Positions 46,661 through 60,120 of a stretch of 64,000 nucleotides of DNA are shown one piece after another; position 1 is the stretch's first letter; every line of letters starts with the position of its first letter. The position numbers and the translations under genes were made by a program. The DNA is from Ligustrum vulgare (lineage: Eukaryota > Streptophyta > Magnoliopsida > Lamiales > Oleaceae). The notes under the pieces were generated by a model, which saw nothing but the letters and a program-made list of their open reading frames with translations, was not told the origin of the DNA and did no database searches. The stretch spans positions 22,264,139 to 22,328,138 of the forward strand of contig OY743168.1 of the NCBI GenBank assembly GCA_963555705.1, in the 5' to 3' direction.

Positions 46661-47018
46661 ATTTTTTTGTCAGAAGAGTCTGAAAATTGCAAGGTTTAGA
46701 AGGGCTGAATGAACACTTTATAGCAGAAAAAATTTCCATGAAAGAAAGTTAAAAAGTAACAGCAACAGAAAGATAAAGAAGTAGATAGATTCTCATTCAA
46801 CAAAAGATATATTTACAATAGATGTGATTCTAATATATTTCTTGCATTCCAGCAAGAAATTTAGCAAAATCACATAAGTTTTTACAAGTTATAAGTGCTG
46901 AGATTCACTGAAGCACATTAGCACAGACAGCAGAACTGAACCTATACATATACAGTTCTGATAATACAAAAGATGGAAGTTTGAAGTTTGATCAAAATAT
47001 GCATCATTAGAAGAAAGT

Positions 47019-49990
47019 CTAATCAAGCTTATCGTTCAATTTCTTCTTTGTTGGAGACAGCGTGCCATCAGTTGGGAATAAATTGCGCTTTGCTGGTGGT
47101 GGTGAAACAGAATGACTAACCGCAGTGTAGGAACTGTTTGATTCAGACATAGTAGGAAGCTGTTCCTTTTGGATTGTGCTGTGAGGTTGGTTGAACTTGT
47201 TTGGGACATATTCTTCAAGAGAAATGACTTCAAATTTATGAGTAGAGGTCTGCAAAAATGCAGCTGTTGCTTTGCCACGATCAGTTGGGCTTTGAGTCAT
47301 TGGACTTGCTTTGATGTAGAAAATGTATTGGTCATCTATGTCAAATCTTATGTTTCCCTCATCAGTAAGCTTCTGTGCAAAATTTGTTATGTTTTGAATG
47401 TGAGTTAAAATACTAAAAGAACAATAATGAAACAGAAATGTGTATGTGTATGTGGAAGTAAATGTAGGTGCTAACCCCTTTAGAAATTCCGATCAGTTTG
47501 AAGGCTGAGCACTGCAAATAATCCTCTGCAATTTCTCCCATCAGTGAGGCTGGTAACTTCCCAGTTTCATCTTCTATATAAATGTCTGCTCTTGCCCTAC
47601 ATGGAAAAGATAATGTTATTGAAATGTCATTTAGCATTAAAGTTAAAAGTCTGATATGTACATTTTATAATTTTTAAACCTGCTGATGAAAAAAAATGTT
47701 CAATCAGCAAGTAATATAGTATCTATAATGACCTAATAAAAAGATGTCATATTTATTCATGTATAAACTAATATGAAATAAAAAATGTTTTGTTTATGTT
47801 TAAGAAGATAAAGGGTTATTTGTTGAAACTAACCTAGGTAGAGCTGTCACATTTAGTGTATTGCAGTAGCGACAATCATAACTCTCGCCTGCTATTGATG
47901 CACATGACGATCTATAACATAGAGAACAACTCATATACCAGAAAGGAGCACTGGTCATCTTTATTTTTGCACTACCTTTAACCCAGAAATGGTTTTGTTG
48001 GAGTTGTATGTATTAATGAAACAGAAATGTTAGATATTTTAGTAACTATATATGAAAAAAAATAGAATAAGAAATAATAAAAAAAAAATTCAGAGGAAAA
48101 ACAAAATTTATGTATACCTTTTTTGCTAAGTCAAGTACATCTTCAACTGATGTGAACTGCGTGTCTTCCAATGGAGATATCTTTTTTGGTGTAAAATATG
48201 GCTTCAATGAAGTCATTTCAGCTATTGTTTCAGAGTTGTCATGTATCCTGTAATTTGAATAATGGGCAGTGTTAGAAAATTATTATATGTTATAGATTTG
48301 TGTGAAATACGTGAAGAATTCTATATAAGGTACCATTTTTGATACTTCGTTACTTCATTGAATGGAAAATTCACGTAGAAAAAGGAATCAGATGTAGTAG
48401 ACAAAGAGAGACCTAATAGGAACAATTTAGTTAGTATTGTGAAGTATGAAACATTTGTTGAAGGTAAAAGTTTAAATGCTTGAGAAGTGTATCTATATTG
48501 AAAGAATTTACCATTGAAAGATGTGACGAGAAGATGTGTTGCAACAAGAACAGGTGTTTTTGGCAATAACCGAATTATTTCTTCGGCTTCATTATCAATG
48601 AAGGAGGACCACATTGTTAAAGTAATTGTGTTGAATCTGTAAAAAGTAAGAAATTGTTGTTTAATCTGATGTAGACAGATTATATTATATATATATATAT
48701 AGGTTTCAGTATCTCAGTATTATAAGCGAATTTGTATATGTACTTACTCTCTGTTCATTAGAATAATATCTTGCACAGTAACCTGATTCCCTGTTTTAGT
48801 GTAAAATGGCCTCTTTGGTTTCACATCAAGGACAATTGCAATAATACCTGAAGGGAGTAAGATAGAAATGTCAGTAGATGCAGGAGTTCAAAGTTGACAG
48901 CAGAGTAATTTTATGATAGAGATGAACTATATTTTGTATATGTGCATTGATCTAAAAATTCAGTAAGAAATTCAGAAAAATGTTGGTGCATTTAAACTAT
49001 GTGAAAAGAGAGAAAAATATTAAAAATTTGAAATCAGATTACAATTTGTTATAATGGAACTTTTAATAAGCGAAAGGTAAGAGAAAAATACCAATATGCT
49101 TGGTTTTGTCGTCCATGTAATTCCTTAAATCATGAAAAGGAGACAAATGTAATTCCCTGAAGATTATATCATGATGTACTTCTTCAACTTTCTCCACTTT
49201 TGTTGTTCCAGATAAGGTCCATTGAAGTTCTCCATCAAATTTCTTATACTTATCTGGTGTTAATCTCACTAATGCATTAGAAATCAGGTAAGTATTTCCA
49301 AGGATCAGAACAGTTTCGAATGCAGGGATGTGATGATCCCATATCATCCCTTTGACAGTATTACCCTAAGAGAGGAGAAATAAATAAGTCTTTTATGCAG
49401 TAAAACTGGTTGAACAATACAGAACGATAGACAAGTAGTGGAAATTGGTTTTTGATAAACTGTAGAATAGTTAAAAATATGAAAAGAAATATATAGGTAA
49501 AGAAGAGACGGAGAGGAAGACAGAAGAATGTTTTATATAAGAAAAATTACATAAACCTTGAACTTCAGAAAAAAAAGAAGTAATAACAATATAAATACTT
49601 ATTCAGAACTTTTTTTTTTTTTTTTTTGCTAAGAAATGCAAAAGTTTTTAATAACAAGAGAGTTGATCTGATATAATAGCATTGCTGCAAATATGAAATA
49701 GAGAAAGAAAAACTGATGAAAAATAGTTAAATCATTAGATACACTAAAATGTATATGTTGGAAATGTTTGATAATGCAAAGTAGAGGAATGAAACTGAAA
49801 ATTGTGTAGTTATAGTTTAAAATAATAATAAATAAAAGAATACCTCAATGTCCATAAGAAGTAAAGTCTGATACTTTTTTGAACCATAGAATGCCGTCTT
49901 TGGATATGATTTCTCAGCTATAATAACCTTTGATGTCCATTTTTGATGCATGGGAGTAATTTCTGGTATAAGAAGTTCCTTCCCAGACAT
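47019..49990 (-). CDS. Helitron RPA70-like single-strand DNA-binding protein, nine exons
   Basis: Exons 49990-49844, 49365-49092, 48847-48748, 48636-48512, 48412-48334, 48247-48118, 47958-47834, 47596-47476 and 47372-47019 join in frame to about 484 residues. ATG at 49990 gives MSGKELLIPEITPMHQKW, an OB-fold start (WTSKVIIAEKSYP). Middle OB folds include YLISNALVRLTPDKYK and NREFNTITLTMW; the last has a zinc ribbon CSLC ... CRYC. Plant Helitrons often carry such a gene, thought to protect single-stranded DNA in rolling-circle transposition. The seventh exon needs the weak acceptor at 47958; the better one at 47975 would break the frame, so it may be damaged there. Confidence 0.75.
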
Positions 49991-51110
49991 TCTCAGTATA
50001 TTTTTAACTGTAAAAATACAGTAATTAAAGTTAGATAAATTTTTTGAGCACAATAAAATGTAATAAGAACAAATAGGAGACTTACCAATAAAACTCTTCA
50101 ATGTAAACAGCCAAGAAATGAGGTATTTTTTTCCCCCAGCTTTACTCACTGATGTTCTGCTAAGTACAGCTTTATAGTTGTGTATGTGTGCATTTGTGTG
50201 TATGTATCATCGTTTCATCTCAGTATACATAATAGTGATTAGGTGTGTTTGTATGTGTACTGAGATGATATGACTTGAACAGTGACAGAACGTTTTGAAA
50301 TGTATCTGTGTTAGGTATGAGGTACTATAGGTAAGGTTGTATAGAATAGAGTGAGAAAAAGTTTTGAAATGATGTGTACGTTTGAAATAGTACACAGGGT
50401 AATGTCAAAATCTATAAAGGTGTACTTTTGATGCATTGTTTACTGTGTGATACTGATATAAAGTGCTGTGCAGTACTATTATCAAGAAAAAGAGATTTAC
50501 TTTAGATACATTTTTTCAGATATAATATTATTATACAATAGTTTAATCGGGGAAAAAAAGGTTTATATTTTTTAAGAAAACAAAAATGAGGAAAAATATA
50601 TGTATTAAAAAAAAAACAGATTATTATTGTTTCATAAGACAACATATAACAGATAGTAAAAAAAAAAAAAAGGAAAAAAGATTAATAAAAAATTGTAAAT
50701 ATATGAGAAATAATAAGTAATTTGAATTAAAAAAACATAGTAAAAATGTTAATAATAATAATAATATAATAGTTTTGAACTATATTTTTGTATTTAATAT
50801 AACTAAAATACTCATAATTCTAATAAGAAAACATTTGATTTGATTATATAAATTTTTATATTATGATATTTTGCATGAAGATGCATACTCAGAACTCATA
50901 AATTTATATGTACACATGTCACTTTTATAATCAAGAAATGAAAACTTGGGACTATTTTAGAATGTGTCAGTGGCACATTTAACTTCAGAAAACGATGTGC
51001 ACTTATATATAGTAGGGATATCTACATTATTTTTGGGGTGGCATGAGACAGATAGTAGATGAAAGAACAATAAGGAAGTGCTGGCAATATTTTTTCAACA
51101 ATAAGAGTAC
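49991..51110. other. Non-coding DNA upstream of the RPA-like gene
   Basis: Possible 5' exon at 50150-50086 ending in a GTAAGT donor (its reading continues into the first coding exon), with CTATAAAG on the minus strand at about 50170. The rest, 50200-51100, is AT-rich without genes. Confidence 0.4.
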
Positions 51111-51304
51111 CTTCACTGGAACACCATTAACTTCCATGTCAACATATGCCATTACCTGAAAAAGGCATAAAACTTTGATGATTATGCTAACAAACAAGAA
51201 ATATATAAATGACAAATAGATGGTTGACATTTATTACTTACCCTCCTTGTAAAAGCTTCAGGATTGTAATCTATGGCAGCAGCCTAGATTTCATTGATTC
51301 CTTT
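51111..51304 (-). pseudogene. DDI1: Captured DDI1 exons (retroviral-protease-like ubiquitin receptor)
   Basis: Two minus-strand exons with proper splice sites: 51304-51242 (GCAG before, GTAAGT after) reads KGINEI-stop-AAAIDYNPEAFTR, and 51155-51111 (CAG before, GTACTC after) reads VMAYVDMEVNGVPVK. Together they match the DDI1 stretch before and at the start of the retropepsin domain, just short of the catalytic DSG. DDI1 proteins are ubiquitin-binding proteases linked to the proteasome. A TAG in the first exon and the missing rest mark a dead fragment, probably picked up by the Helitron. Confidence 0.7.
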
Positions 51305-53867
51305 CTGCATAAGAAAATCATAATTCGTAAAATGTTAATAACTATTTCAAATGAATGTAATTTGTAAAGATAATAATTTTAATCTGGAAAAAGAAAAACA
51401 AAAGCAATATATTGGACTAAACTGATGACACCATCTTTTGAACACAGATCACAAGTCTAAAAAATGAGATTTTCATAAAAAATCACAAATAAGCAAATCA
51501 AATCTCATGGAATCTACAAATAAGCTTCAAGTTCATTACAATCATAAGTCATTCGGAGATGATTATGACAGTAGTGGGCACCAATCATTGTAGAGAAACT
51601 TTGGCAAGAAAATTTACAGTAAGAAAGAAACTTAGATTCAATTCTTTAAAAAAAAAAAAGACCTAAAACACAATATGATTGAAATCAAACTGATTAATAA
51701 TAAAGTTATTTTTTCTTTGTGCCACCACATCAAATGGGTCTGCATAAAGTAAAGTTTACAATCCAATTGCACAAATACAAGCACATTGGCTTCTTATTAT
51801 ATATATAAAACGGTTAAATAAAGTACATCAATATGTGCAAAAAAGGAACCAACAATTTAGATTATAACAGTTCAAATGATTTCCAGGGAATGGTTTTTCA
51901 CAAAACGTGCTAACACATATTTAATAATCACTCAACCTAAAAAATAGAAAGGCTCTAAAGGCACTACACTGAAATCCTTGAAAAAAGTCTTTGGCAAGAA
52001 ACTTGAAATGTTAATGCATGACCCCACTGTTTCCCAAACAAAAGAAGAATATTATTGTAACCCTAACCACCTACCAGTTTAGATAGGGGATCGCAAAACT
52101 TTATTGTATATAATATATATGATGCAAAATTGAATAATTTTTAACCATAGCCTGTATATAAATGTTATCTTGTGGTGAGTAAGTTGCAGAATAAGTAATA
52201 ACTTCAATAAAGCTTTTACCTTAAAAGGTCTGATGGGGCACCCCTTGCACGTGAATCTTTTCCTGCATTGTGAATTGTTTAGAAAACCCCTAATGCTCCA
52301 TTGAACTCTGACCTGCACCAATTCATGTTGCCTTTACCAACCAAACAAAAAGAGTTGATAGTAAAACAATGATGAATCAAGTTCATACAATCTATAATGT
52401 TAAACTGGACTTCATGAAGTCAATGCAACTTTTCCGCCATAACCAAGTTTATATAGGCCAATTTTTTGTCAAAATTTTAATAGAAAACAAGAACATATAG
52501 AAATCCAAAGAGTGAATTAGAAGCAAAAAAAATATGAAATATTCCTTTAGGAAAGCCCTTATCCCTCCATCAAATCTAAGACCTACCCCCAATCAGCGAA
52601 AGTGAAGAAAAAAAAAACTGACAATAGAACAATGCAGGAAAGAAAAATTATTGCATTGTTAACATAAACAATAATGTCCAAGTCAAATATATTTTCTTTT
52701 GATTGTTAGATCGACAAAGAATCTAATTATAAGTGTAACTTGTTATAAATTCACAGTTGAAGGTAAATTCAAAAATATTAGACATGAGTTGTAATAAAAA
52801 TAAATATTCAAAACCAGTACCAGTTTCAAATATGTGAAATCAACATGAATTGAGCATATGTGAGTAAATTTATAAATTTTTAAGAAAACAATAAGTGACT
52901 CACCATTAACTAATCAATTTAAATAAATATATACGAGCAACAATGGCTGAAATTTTTCCAAACTAATAGAGAAAGAGATAATTACAATAATGGTAAAATA
53001 AAGCTTCAATGATTGTCTGAGTCGTAAAATGTTCAAAATTCAATAAATGGATATATGAATATATGTAATGGTTTGTTAAATCATTGGATTCAAGAAAGTA
53101 AAAAAGAAGAAGTGATGATTAATAACATAAATATAAAATTAACCATTTCACTATTATATATAAATTGTACTCTATTTCATTATAATGGAATCATTATTTT
53201 GTTTAAACTATGAGTGAAAGAACAGTGTAACGAATAGCAAATATAACCTTGAATTTACTAAATGGATCCATTATGCCTTAAAGTAACAGGACTGTAATAC
53301 AAAACGTGGAAATGCAGCTACATGGTCAATTTTTTATAGTATCATAACTAATCTTATCCAAGGAACAAGTAATTTCTGTTTTCCTTTAGCGTACATCTCT
53401 TTGCAAAGAATTGTGGAGTATAGATACAGTACAAATTAATATAGCCAAAGATATTTAATTGTATGCCATATAGCTCATACCTTTTTGTGATATTTGGATG
53501 ATGCATCATTGCTTTTTATATGACGACCATATGTCATGAAAAAAGGATGAAATCAACAAGAGTTAAGTTAGTGAGGAAAAATCCTAAAAGGAAACATGGG
53601 GGGGGGGATATGGAAATAATGAACAATCCAAATTTGCTTCAAATTTTGTTAATTCTTCTGCTTCCCTGCAAGAAAATAAAACAGAATTGACATGATTTTG
53701 TGAATATTGTAAACATTCTAAGGTAATGACTTTATGTCTAAAATATTTGGAAGAGGAGAAGAAGATAAAGAAATAGAAGGAAAAAATTAATATACTCTTC
53801 ATTAAATGTGTTCGATAGAGATCAGAGACAGTAAGATTGTGATATAATGAATTTGTGATTAAAATAT
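51305..53867. other. Helitron internal DNA, mostly non-coding
   Basis: AT-rich. One exon-like block at 52313-52220 on the minus strand is bounded by GCAG and a GTAAAA donor (reads SIRGFLNNSQCRKRFTCKGC); not recognised. Another short frame at 53800-53590 has no clear identity. Confidence 0.35.
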
Positions 53868-56800
53868 TTAAACGTTATTTTTCGGATGTACTAAATCAAG
53901 TATTTCTTTATATACAACATTTTTTGTACAATATTCATGAAGTGAATGATCTTCTGTATTTTGTGGTTTTAGTAAGACTCGAATATCAGAACTTGATCTA
54001 ATTCTAGATAGTGCAACATATAGCTGGCCATGTGAAAAGACTGGTTCCGGTAAATATAATCCAATGAAATCTAGTGTTTGACCTTGAGCTTTGTTAATTG
54101 TCATAGCAAAGCATGGACGAATAGGAAATTGAGTTCGTTTAAAAGGAATTGAACCTTTTTCATTTTCTAATGGTATAAAATGAATTCTAGGTAAAAAGAC
54201 ATGTTTTCCACAATATTCTCCAGTTGCAATTTCAGCATTAATAACATTGCAATCAAAATGTTTGCAAATCAATCTTGTACCGTTACATAATCCTTCAGAA
54301 GGATTGATATTTCGAAGCAAGATAACTGGACAATTTATTTTGAGTACAAGTTCATGGGGAGGTATTCCGTTAGGTGTTAGTGTATTTAAGAAGTCTTCAT
54401 GAATATTTTTTTCTGTTTTATCAATCATTTCATCAAAGCTATAATATATAAATTTCTCTCCGTGAATTTTATGTAATAATAGATTATTTATAAGATCAAC
54501 GTTCTCATTTTTTGGAGTTAAAATAACTCTATTTATCATTGATAGACTACATGTATCATATGATTCAATATTTGGAAACACTAAATCAATGAGATTGTTT
54601 AATGATTTCATTTCTTCCTCAAATTTAATAGTGATATTATTTGGGAGTTCAATCATGCCACAAGAATGAGCTTCAATGTCATTATTTCCAATAGAAAGCA
54701 AATAATTTGAAAAACAAATGTCAAGATGAGCGCGCATATTTCGGGTTAGTGATATTCATTCAAATGATGGCCATAAGTAAGAGAAGACAAGACTTGCTTT
54801 AAGAACATTAGTTTTGGATCCGTTTTGAACTACTGGTAAAATTTGTCTAAAATCACCACTGAAAACAATAACTTTTCGACCGAATGGCACATCAAGTTCT
54901 GTTATATCTCTTAATAATTTATCTAAAGCTTCAATAGCTGAACGATGAACCATAGGAGCTTCATCCCATATAATTAATTTAGTCATTGTTAGTAGTGTTC
55001 CTAATGCTGATTGTTTTTTGATAGTGCATGTAATATTAGGAGACAAATCAAGTGGAATTTTAAACGTAGAATGTGCAGTTCGACCCCCAGGTAATAAGGA
55101 TGCAGCAACACCTGATGAAGCTGTTGCGATAGCAATCATTTTTTTGGCTCTAACTGATCCTAAAAGTGTTTTGTATAAAAAAGTTTTTCCTGTGCCACCT
55201 GGTCCATCAATGAAAAATACACCAGTATCATTGTTTAATATTTTATCAAATATTCGATGAAATGCATTTCTTTGCTCTATATTTAAGTTATCAATCATTG
55301 ATGATACATTATTGTTATATTCTCTTGTCTCATCAGAAATCATGTTAGATAATTTATCATGTTCATTAGTAGAAACACAGTATGAGACCAAATTGTAATC
55401 GTTTATATTTTTACCTGAAAGTTCCAATATATTGTTTATAGATTCTAAAGTTGCACGTTCAGCTGTAAATTTGGAAAATCCTTTGATTATATAATCTTCC
55501 ATCATAAATTCTTTGTAACTTAACCATAATGATTTTGGATTATTAGGTGTGCAAAATATTAATATTGTTGAAAATAAACGATGCAACGAACATGGCATTT
55601 GATACAATATTGCTTCAGACATACAAGATTCTGAGTTATTATCTTCATTTAATAGTCCATATAAAGAAGCTGCTTCACGAAATGTTTTGGCTTGAACATT
55701 ATTTATTTTTTTCAAATTTTCAAATGAAGTTGCACCTTTAATATGGTTTAATAAGACACGTAGATAGTATCGTTCGCCTTCATTTGGATTAGCTGAAACA
55801 ATTCTTCCTATAACATTTTTTTGTTTCCTTGGACTCCAAAAACGACCTTGTGTGTTCCAAACAAAATGTATGGGGAAATCTCTATATAGTAAAGTTCTAG
55901 ATTTTTCATTTGTAACATTCATTTGGAAATATTCTGTAAGCATTGTGCGCTTAAAAAAATCGTTTTTTAAAATGTTCGTTAAATTAGCATTATCATTGAA
56001 GGTAACATTTTGGTGATCCTCTAAATGTAATTGAAGGGAAATAATAGATGGAGAATTTTCACTTAAATTAAAACCGTAAATTCTCCATATTGCTTCAGGT
56101 GCTGATATCCATCTAGCACTTTGAAATTTATTAATTTCATCTATTTCAATTTCAGGTTCGTCACTATTTATTGAGAAGTTTATTCGATCATGTCCTTTAT
56201 AAACATATTTGTACAAGTATTTTACATCTTTTACTGTAGAGCAAATTTCAACATTAATATGACAGTCAAATTTAGCAAGTAGATATGGATTATAAGGCAC
56301 AACCCATCTATTATCTAAGTAATGACCTCTAACTTTTATTTTTTCGCCATTGTCAGAACGTCGATATAGTGGGTACGAATTGTTTCCTAAAATAGTATGT
56401 GTATTGAAATTTTTGGGATATTTATTTTTACATGTTCGATTGAATTCCATACATACATTAGATGGATTTAGCTGTCCACACGGTCCATGCATCATATGTT
56501 TTATTACTCTTGAACGTAAATAGGGATTCTCAGATTCGCTTGGAATTTCACATGATACTATTTCGTCAATTAGATTTGTTGATGTAACTTTAAAACCATG
56601 TTTAAAAATGAGTAGAAAATGAGCATGAGGTAATCCACGTTTTTGAAATTCAATAACATAAATATAGGCTGCAATTGAGCCAAAAAAAATTTTGTTAAAT
56701 AAATCATCTTTTAGTTCTTCTAATTTAGCTTTGAAAATGCGTGAAATTAAGTCTGGACGATTGTGTGTTTGATCATTGTATGATAATTCATTTGTAATTT

Positions 56801-58401
56801 CAACCCAATTTGGATTGCAAGTAATAGTAAGGAAAATGTCAGGTTTACCAAATCATTGAACTAAAGCCATTGCATCCATGTATTTTTTTGTGTTATCTCT
56901 AGGTCCTCCAATAAATGATGATGGTAAAATGATTCTTTTGCCAATCTTATATCCTCTAGTTTCACCTAAAGAAACACTGTCAACAATGCCTTGATAAAGA
57001 TCAGCTCTTATTTGACGTTGATTCTTTCTAAAGTAGTCTAATCTAGACGTTTCAATTTTAACATACATATCAACTATATATTGCTGAAGTAATCGACCTG
57101 TATGGAGAAGAATAACATTACCTGGATCTCTAATTTGCAGTTTGTAACAATAATATTCCTTTAAAGAAACTTGAGTTCGCTTTCGATGTTTTGTCAGTGC
57201 TGTAATTACAAAAAGATATGCATTAGTTAAGCAATAAAAAAAAACAACTTAAGAAGATGTCAAAATCAACTATAAATGTGTAGAATTATTTTAATATTTT
57301 ATGTTATGTACACATATAGGATGGCTATATTAAACTACATGTTTCCTCTCTTTCAAATAACTCTTCAGGGTTGGTAATACAATTAAGATCAATACAAGGT
57401 GTTGATTGTTGAGTAACAGATGAGTGAGTTCTATAGTATTTCTGTATTCCTTGATGCCAACCCGGCTCCCCATATGGGAAAAGTAAAGGATATTGAAGTG
57501 GATCATAACAACCATAATAATAATTGACACGACGTGGAGTTCCAACGTGACTAAAAATACGAATGTCACGTATACTTATATCTGGTGAAGAATTATCATC
57601 AACCCAAATTGCAGCAACTTGAGAAGCAGAAGGTCTATTATAAGTTCTTTGGTCAAGATTAGGATCAGATTTTAAGATAATATTCAATGATTCAGATGAT
57701 TCAAGATTACTTAAAGAACGGAAAAATTGAGAATATGGATTAACCCGTAAAATTTCTATTATTTTTTTTATTGTGGATTCAACCATCTTGTTTGATAGAC
57801 ATAGTCTATTTTGTATTTCATGTTCGGTATCATAAAAATAAAGTTGTAAGTATGATGGCTTACTATTTGAAGGTAACAAATCATTCACATAATGATATAC
57901 TTGACCTTGAACTCTAAAAGTATATATTCCTTTGTTATTTTTACACAATTCTTTGTCATACTTAACACCGAAAGATGTAAAAGCGAAATGATTGTTATAC
58001 GTTCTTGAAACATTTCGAAACTCAAATGTATCATCGGAATTGGACAGATAAAGTTCACGTAACTCTATAGGCATATAATTTAAACACAATTTTACTTGAC
58101 CATTAGAACAACAAAATCCTTTAACTTCTTTATGAAATTTCTTTGCATCACAATAAGAACAAAATGTTGGATTAGGTAAAACGTAGGGCTCAAAAGGAAT
58201 ATTATGGATATTTAAGGTACGAGTATTTTGGTCGTCAATATTTTGAGAATAAGAAAAGTTGTCACTATTTTTGTTCATTCTAAACGTTTCATCTCTATTA
58301 ATCAAGAATACATCATTTGTTCCTGTATTACACAATGTCATTACAGTCAAAGAAAAATACATCATGCCAAAATAAAAGAGAGATTTTGAAAAAGGAAAAA
58401 A

Positions 58402-58467
<66 letters not shown>

Positions 58468-58657
58468 TAACAATAATAAAAAAATTTATAAAACTGAAAA
58501 AAGAGAGAGATTTAAGACCTTTGCTTGTACGCTGTATCTCAATTTCTTTCTTGTTAACATTGAGCATGCATGATGGTCCTTGCTCTAGAGATACAATAAG
58601 AAACACTTATGAACACATCATGCCAAAATAAAAGAGAGATTTTGAAAAAGGAAAAAA

Positions 58658-58719
<62 letters not shown>

Positions 58720-59033
58720 TTTATAAAACTGAAAAAAGAGAGAGATTTAAGACCTTTGGTTGTACGCTGTATCTCAATTTCTTTCTCGTTAAGATTGAGC
58801 ATGCATGATGGTCCTTGCTCTAGAGATACAATAAGAAACACTTATGAACTAATCAAATATAAGAACAAATAAACTTTAAATATAATAACCTCACCTGTGA
58901 TAGCAAACAAACGACGAGAACGCCGTGAAAGCATGTCACTACATGCTTCATTTCTTCTCTTCTTTTGAGCATACAATTCTCTTTGTCGTCGATTTCGTGC
59001 CTCCCTTCTTTCATCGTCTGAGACACTACTCAT
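53868..59033 (-). pseudogene. Helitron Rep-helicase (two in-frame TGA stops)
   Basis: ATG at 59033 starts a basic exon (MSSVSDDERREARNRRQREL) ending at a GTGAGG donor near 58880. The Helitron N-terminal domain spans about 58310-57345 and continues after an intron from 57203 (YYCYKLQIRDPGNVILLHTG). The HUH nuclease motif is QKRGLPHAHFLL (HAH at 56627-56619). The Pif1-type helicase has GPGGTGKT, WDEAPM, SGDFRQ and INKAQGQTLDFIG...LYVALSR. Frame is kept throughout except TGA codons at 56855-56853 and 54758-54756. The protein would nick, unwind and rejoin the strand during rolling-circle transposition. Being only two substitutions from open, it died recently or needs readthrough. Confidence 0.88.
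58360..58850. repeat. Tandem duplication carrying (AAT)n microsatellites
   Basis: Two units, about 58360-58614 and 58615-58850, near-identical apart from AAT repeat length (runs at 58402-58480 and 58661-58718). They lie in an intron of the Rep-helicase gene; the second copy doubles an exon-like edge. Confidence 0.85.
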
Positions 59034-59690
59034 TCTATAACCTTCATTATAAATTCAGCAGTTGTAGAATAAAAGTGAAAAAACTACAATCAACAAATCA
59101 TTGCAAAACAATAGACATAGAATGTACTTTTTCTTTCCCTCTTTTTTTTGGCGGAAATCTATTCAATAGTAACATTTAAAAGTTTTAATCATTGATCCCA
59201 AACTTTGATATTAGTTATTGATAGTTGTAAACTTTTTTTAATTTTAGTATTTCTTGAACAAGTGTACAATTCTTGAATCTACGTCATAACGATTTCATAT
59301 CCAGCAAAAAAAATTCTTCATTATATTTGGAGAAAAATAAAGCTCACAAGTAGATAAAAAATAATTAAATACAAAATAAGAGAACATTGATGGTACTAAA
59401 AAGTAGCAATATAAAATATATAAACACTCAATATTGTAATATAGTCCTCTGAAAACTTCAAACATCAGAAGCTAGAAAAAACAAACAACGTAGCTATACA
59501 CACATACTAATAAAAATATTGTATATAGATCCATTCAAATATTTGACGAATATATGCATTTGTTTTGTACGTTCCAAGAATTCCATATACATTAACGGGA
59601 ATAAAAAATTTAAAATAAAATTACTATGTGTAACATAAAATTGAAAGAATAATAAAAATGGAAGCAGGTCAAATAAAACATTTAAGAGTA
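59034..59690. other. Helitron 5' non-coding DNA next to the Rep-helicase start
   Basis: AT-rich; no gene seen. Presumably intron or leader of the minus-strand transcript. Confidence 0.4.
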
Positions 59691-59987
59691 AGAAGGAATT
59701 AATGTCACTTTGGAATATCAGAAATTTCATCGTTGAAGCTACTTATTATTATAGTAACAAATTAACAGAAGTTAAGATCAATAATAACAATCAGAAGACA
59801 TACATATAGATAAAAACTCTCTACATAAAAACTGAATCTTGAAAAATGTAACAGCAATCTTCACTTATAATAATATTAAATAAAAAATAAAGAGCATACT
59901 CCAGCTTGACAACTTTTGGGTACACGTAATAATCGAGATAGAGCACTGAAGTAAAAATTAATTGTGGAAAAACAGAAAAGGAGAGAA

Positions 59988-60120
59988 GACCTTTCTTGGC
60001 CAGCAGCGTCCCAAATCTAAGCTTTGATGACTTTTCCACAAATATTAAGACTCCTGGTGGCAAAACCAACACGATCAGTGGATTTGGACTGAAGATTGAA
60101 CTTGTTTTTGCTGAAACTAT
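59988..60120 (-). pseudogene. Captured RabA (Rab11-type) GTPase exon, copy 1
   Basis: Minus-strand reading gives [33 protein letters not shown]. This is the effector/switch I to switch II part of plant RabA proteins (FNLESKSTIGVEFATRS, IKAQIWDTAGQER). A CAG-to-TAG change and WDTAG-to-WDAAG are seen, and the exon ends at a GTCTTC donor. Rab GTPases direct vesicle traffic; this piece lacks the P-loop and C-terminus and cannot work. Confidence 0.75.

Noticed and set aside
58317..58841. Long poly-Leu or poly-Ile open frames on both strands
   Set aside because: They are translations of (AAT)n/(ATT)n microsatellites within an intron of the Helitron gene.
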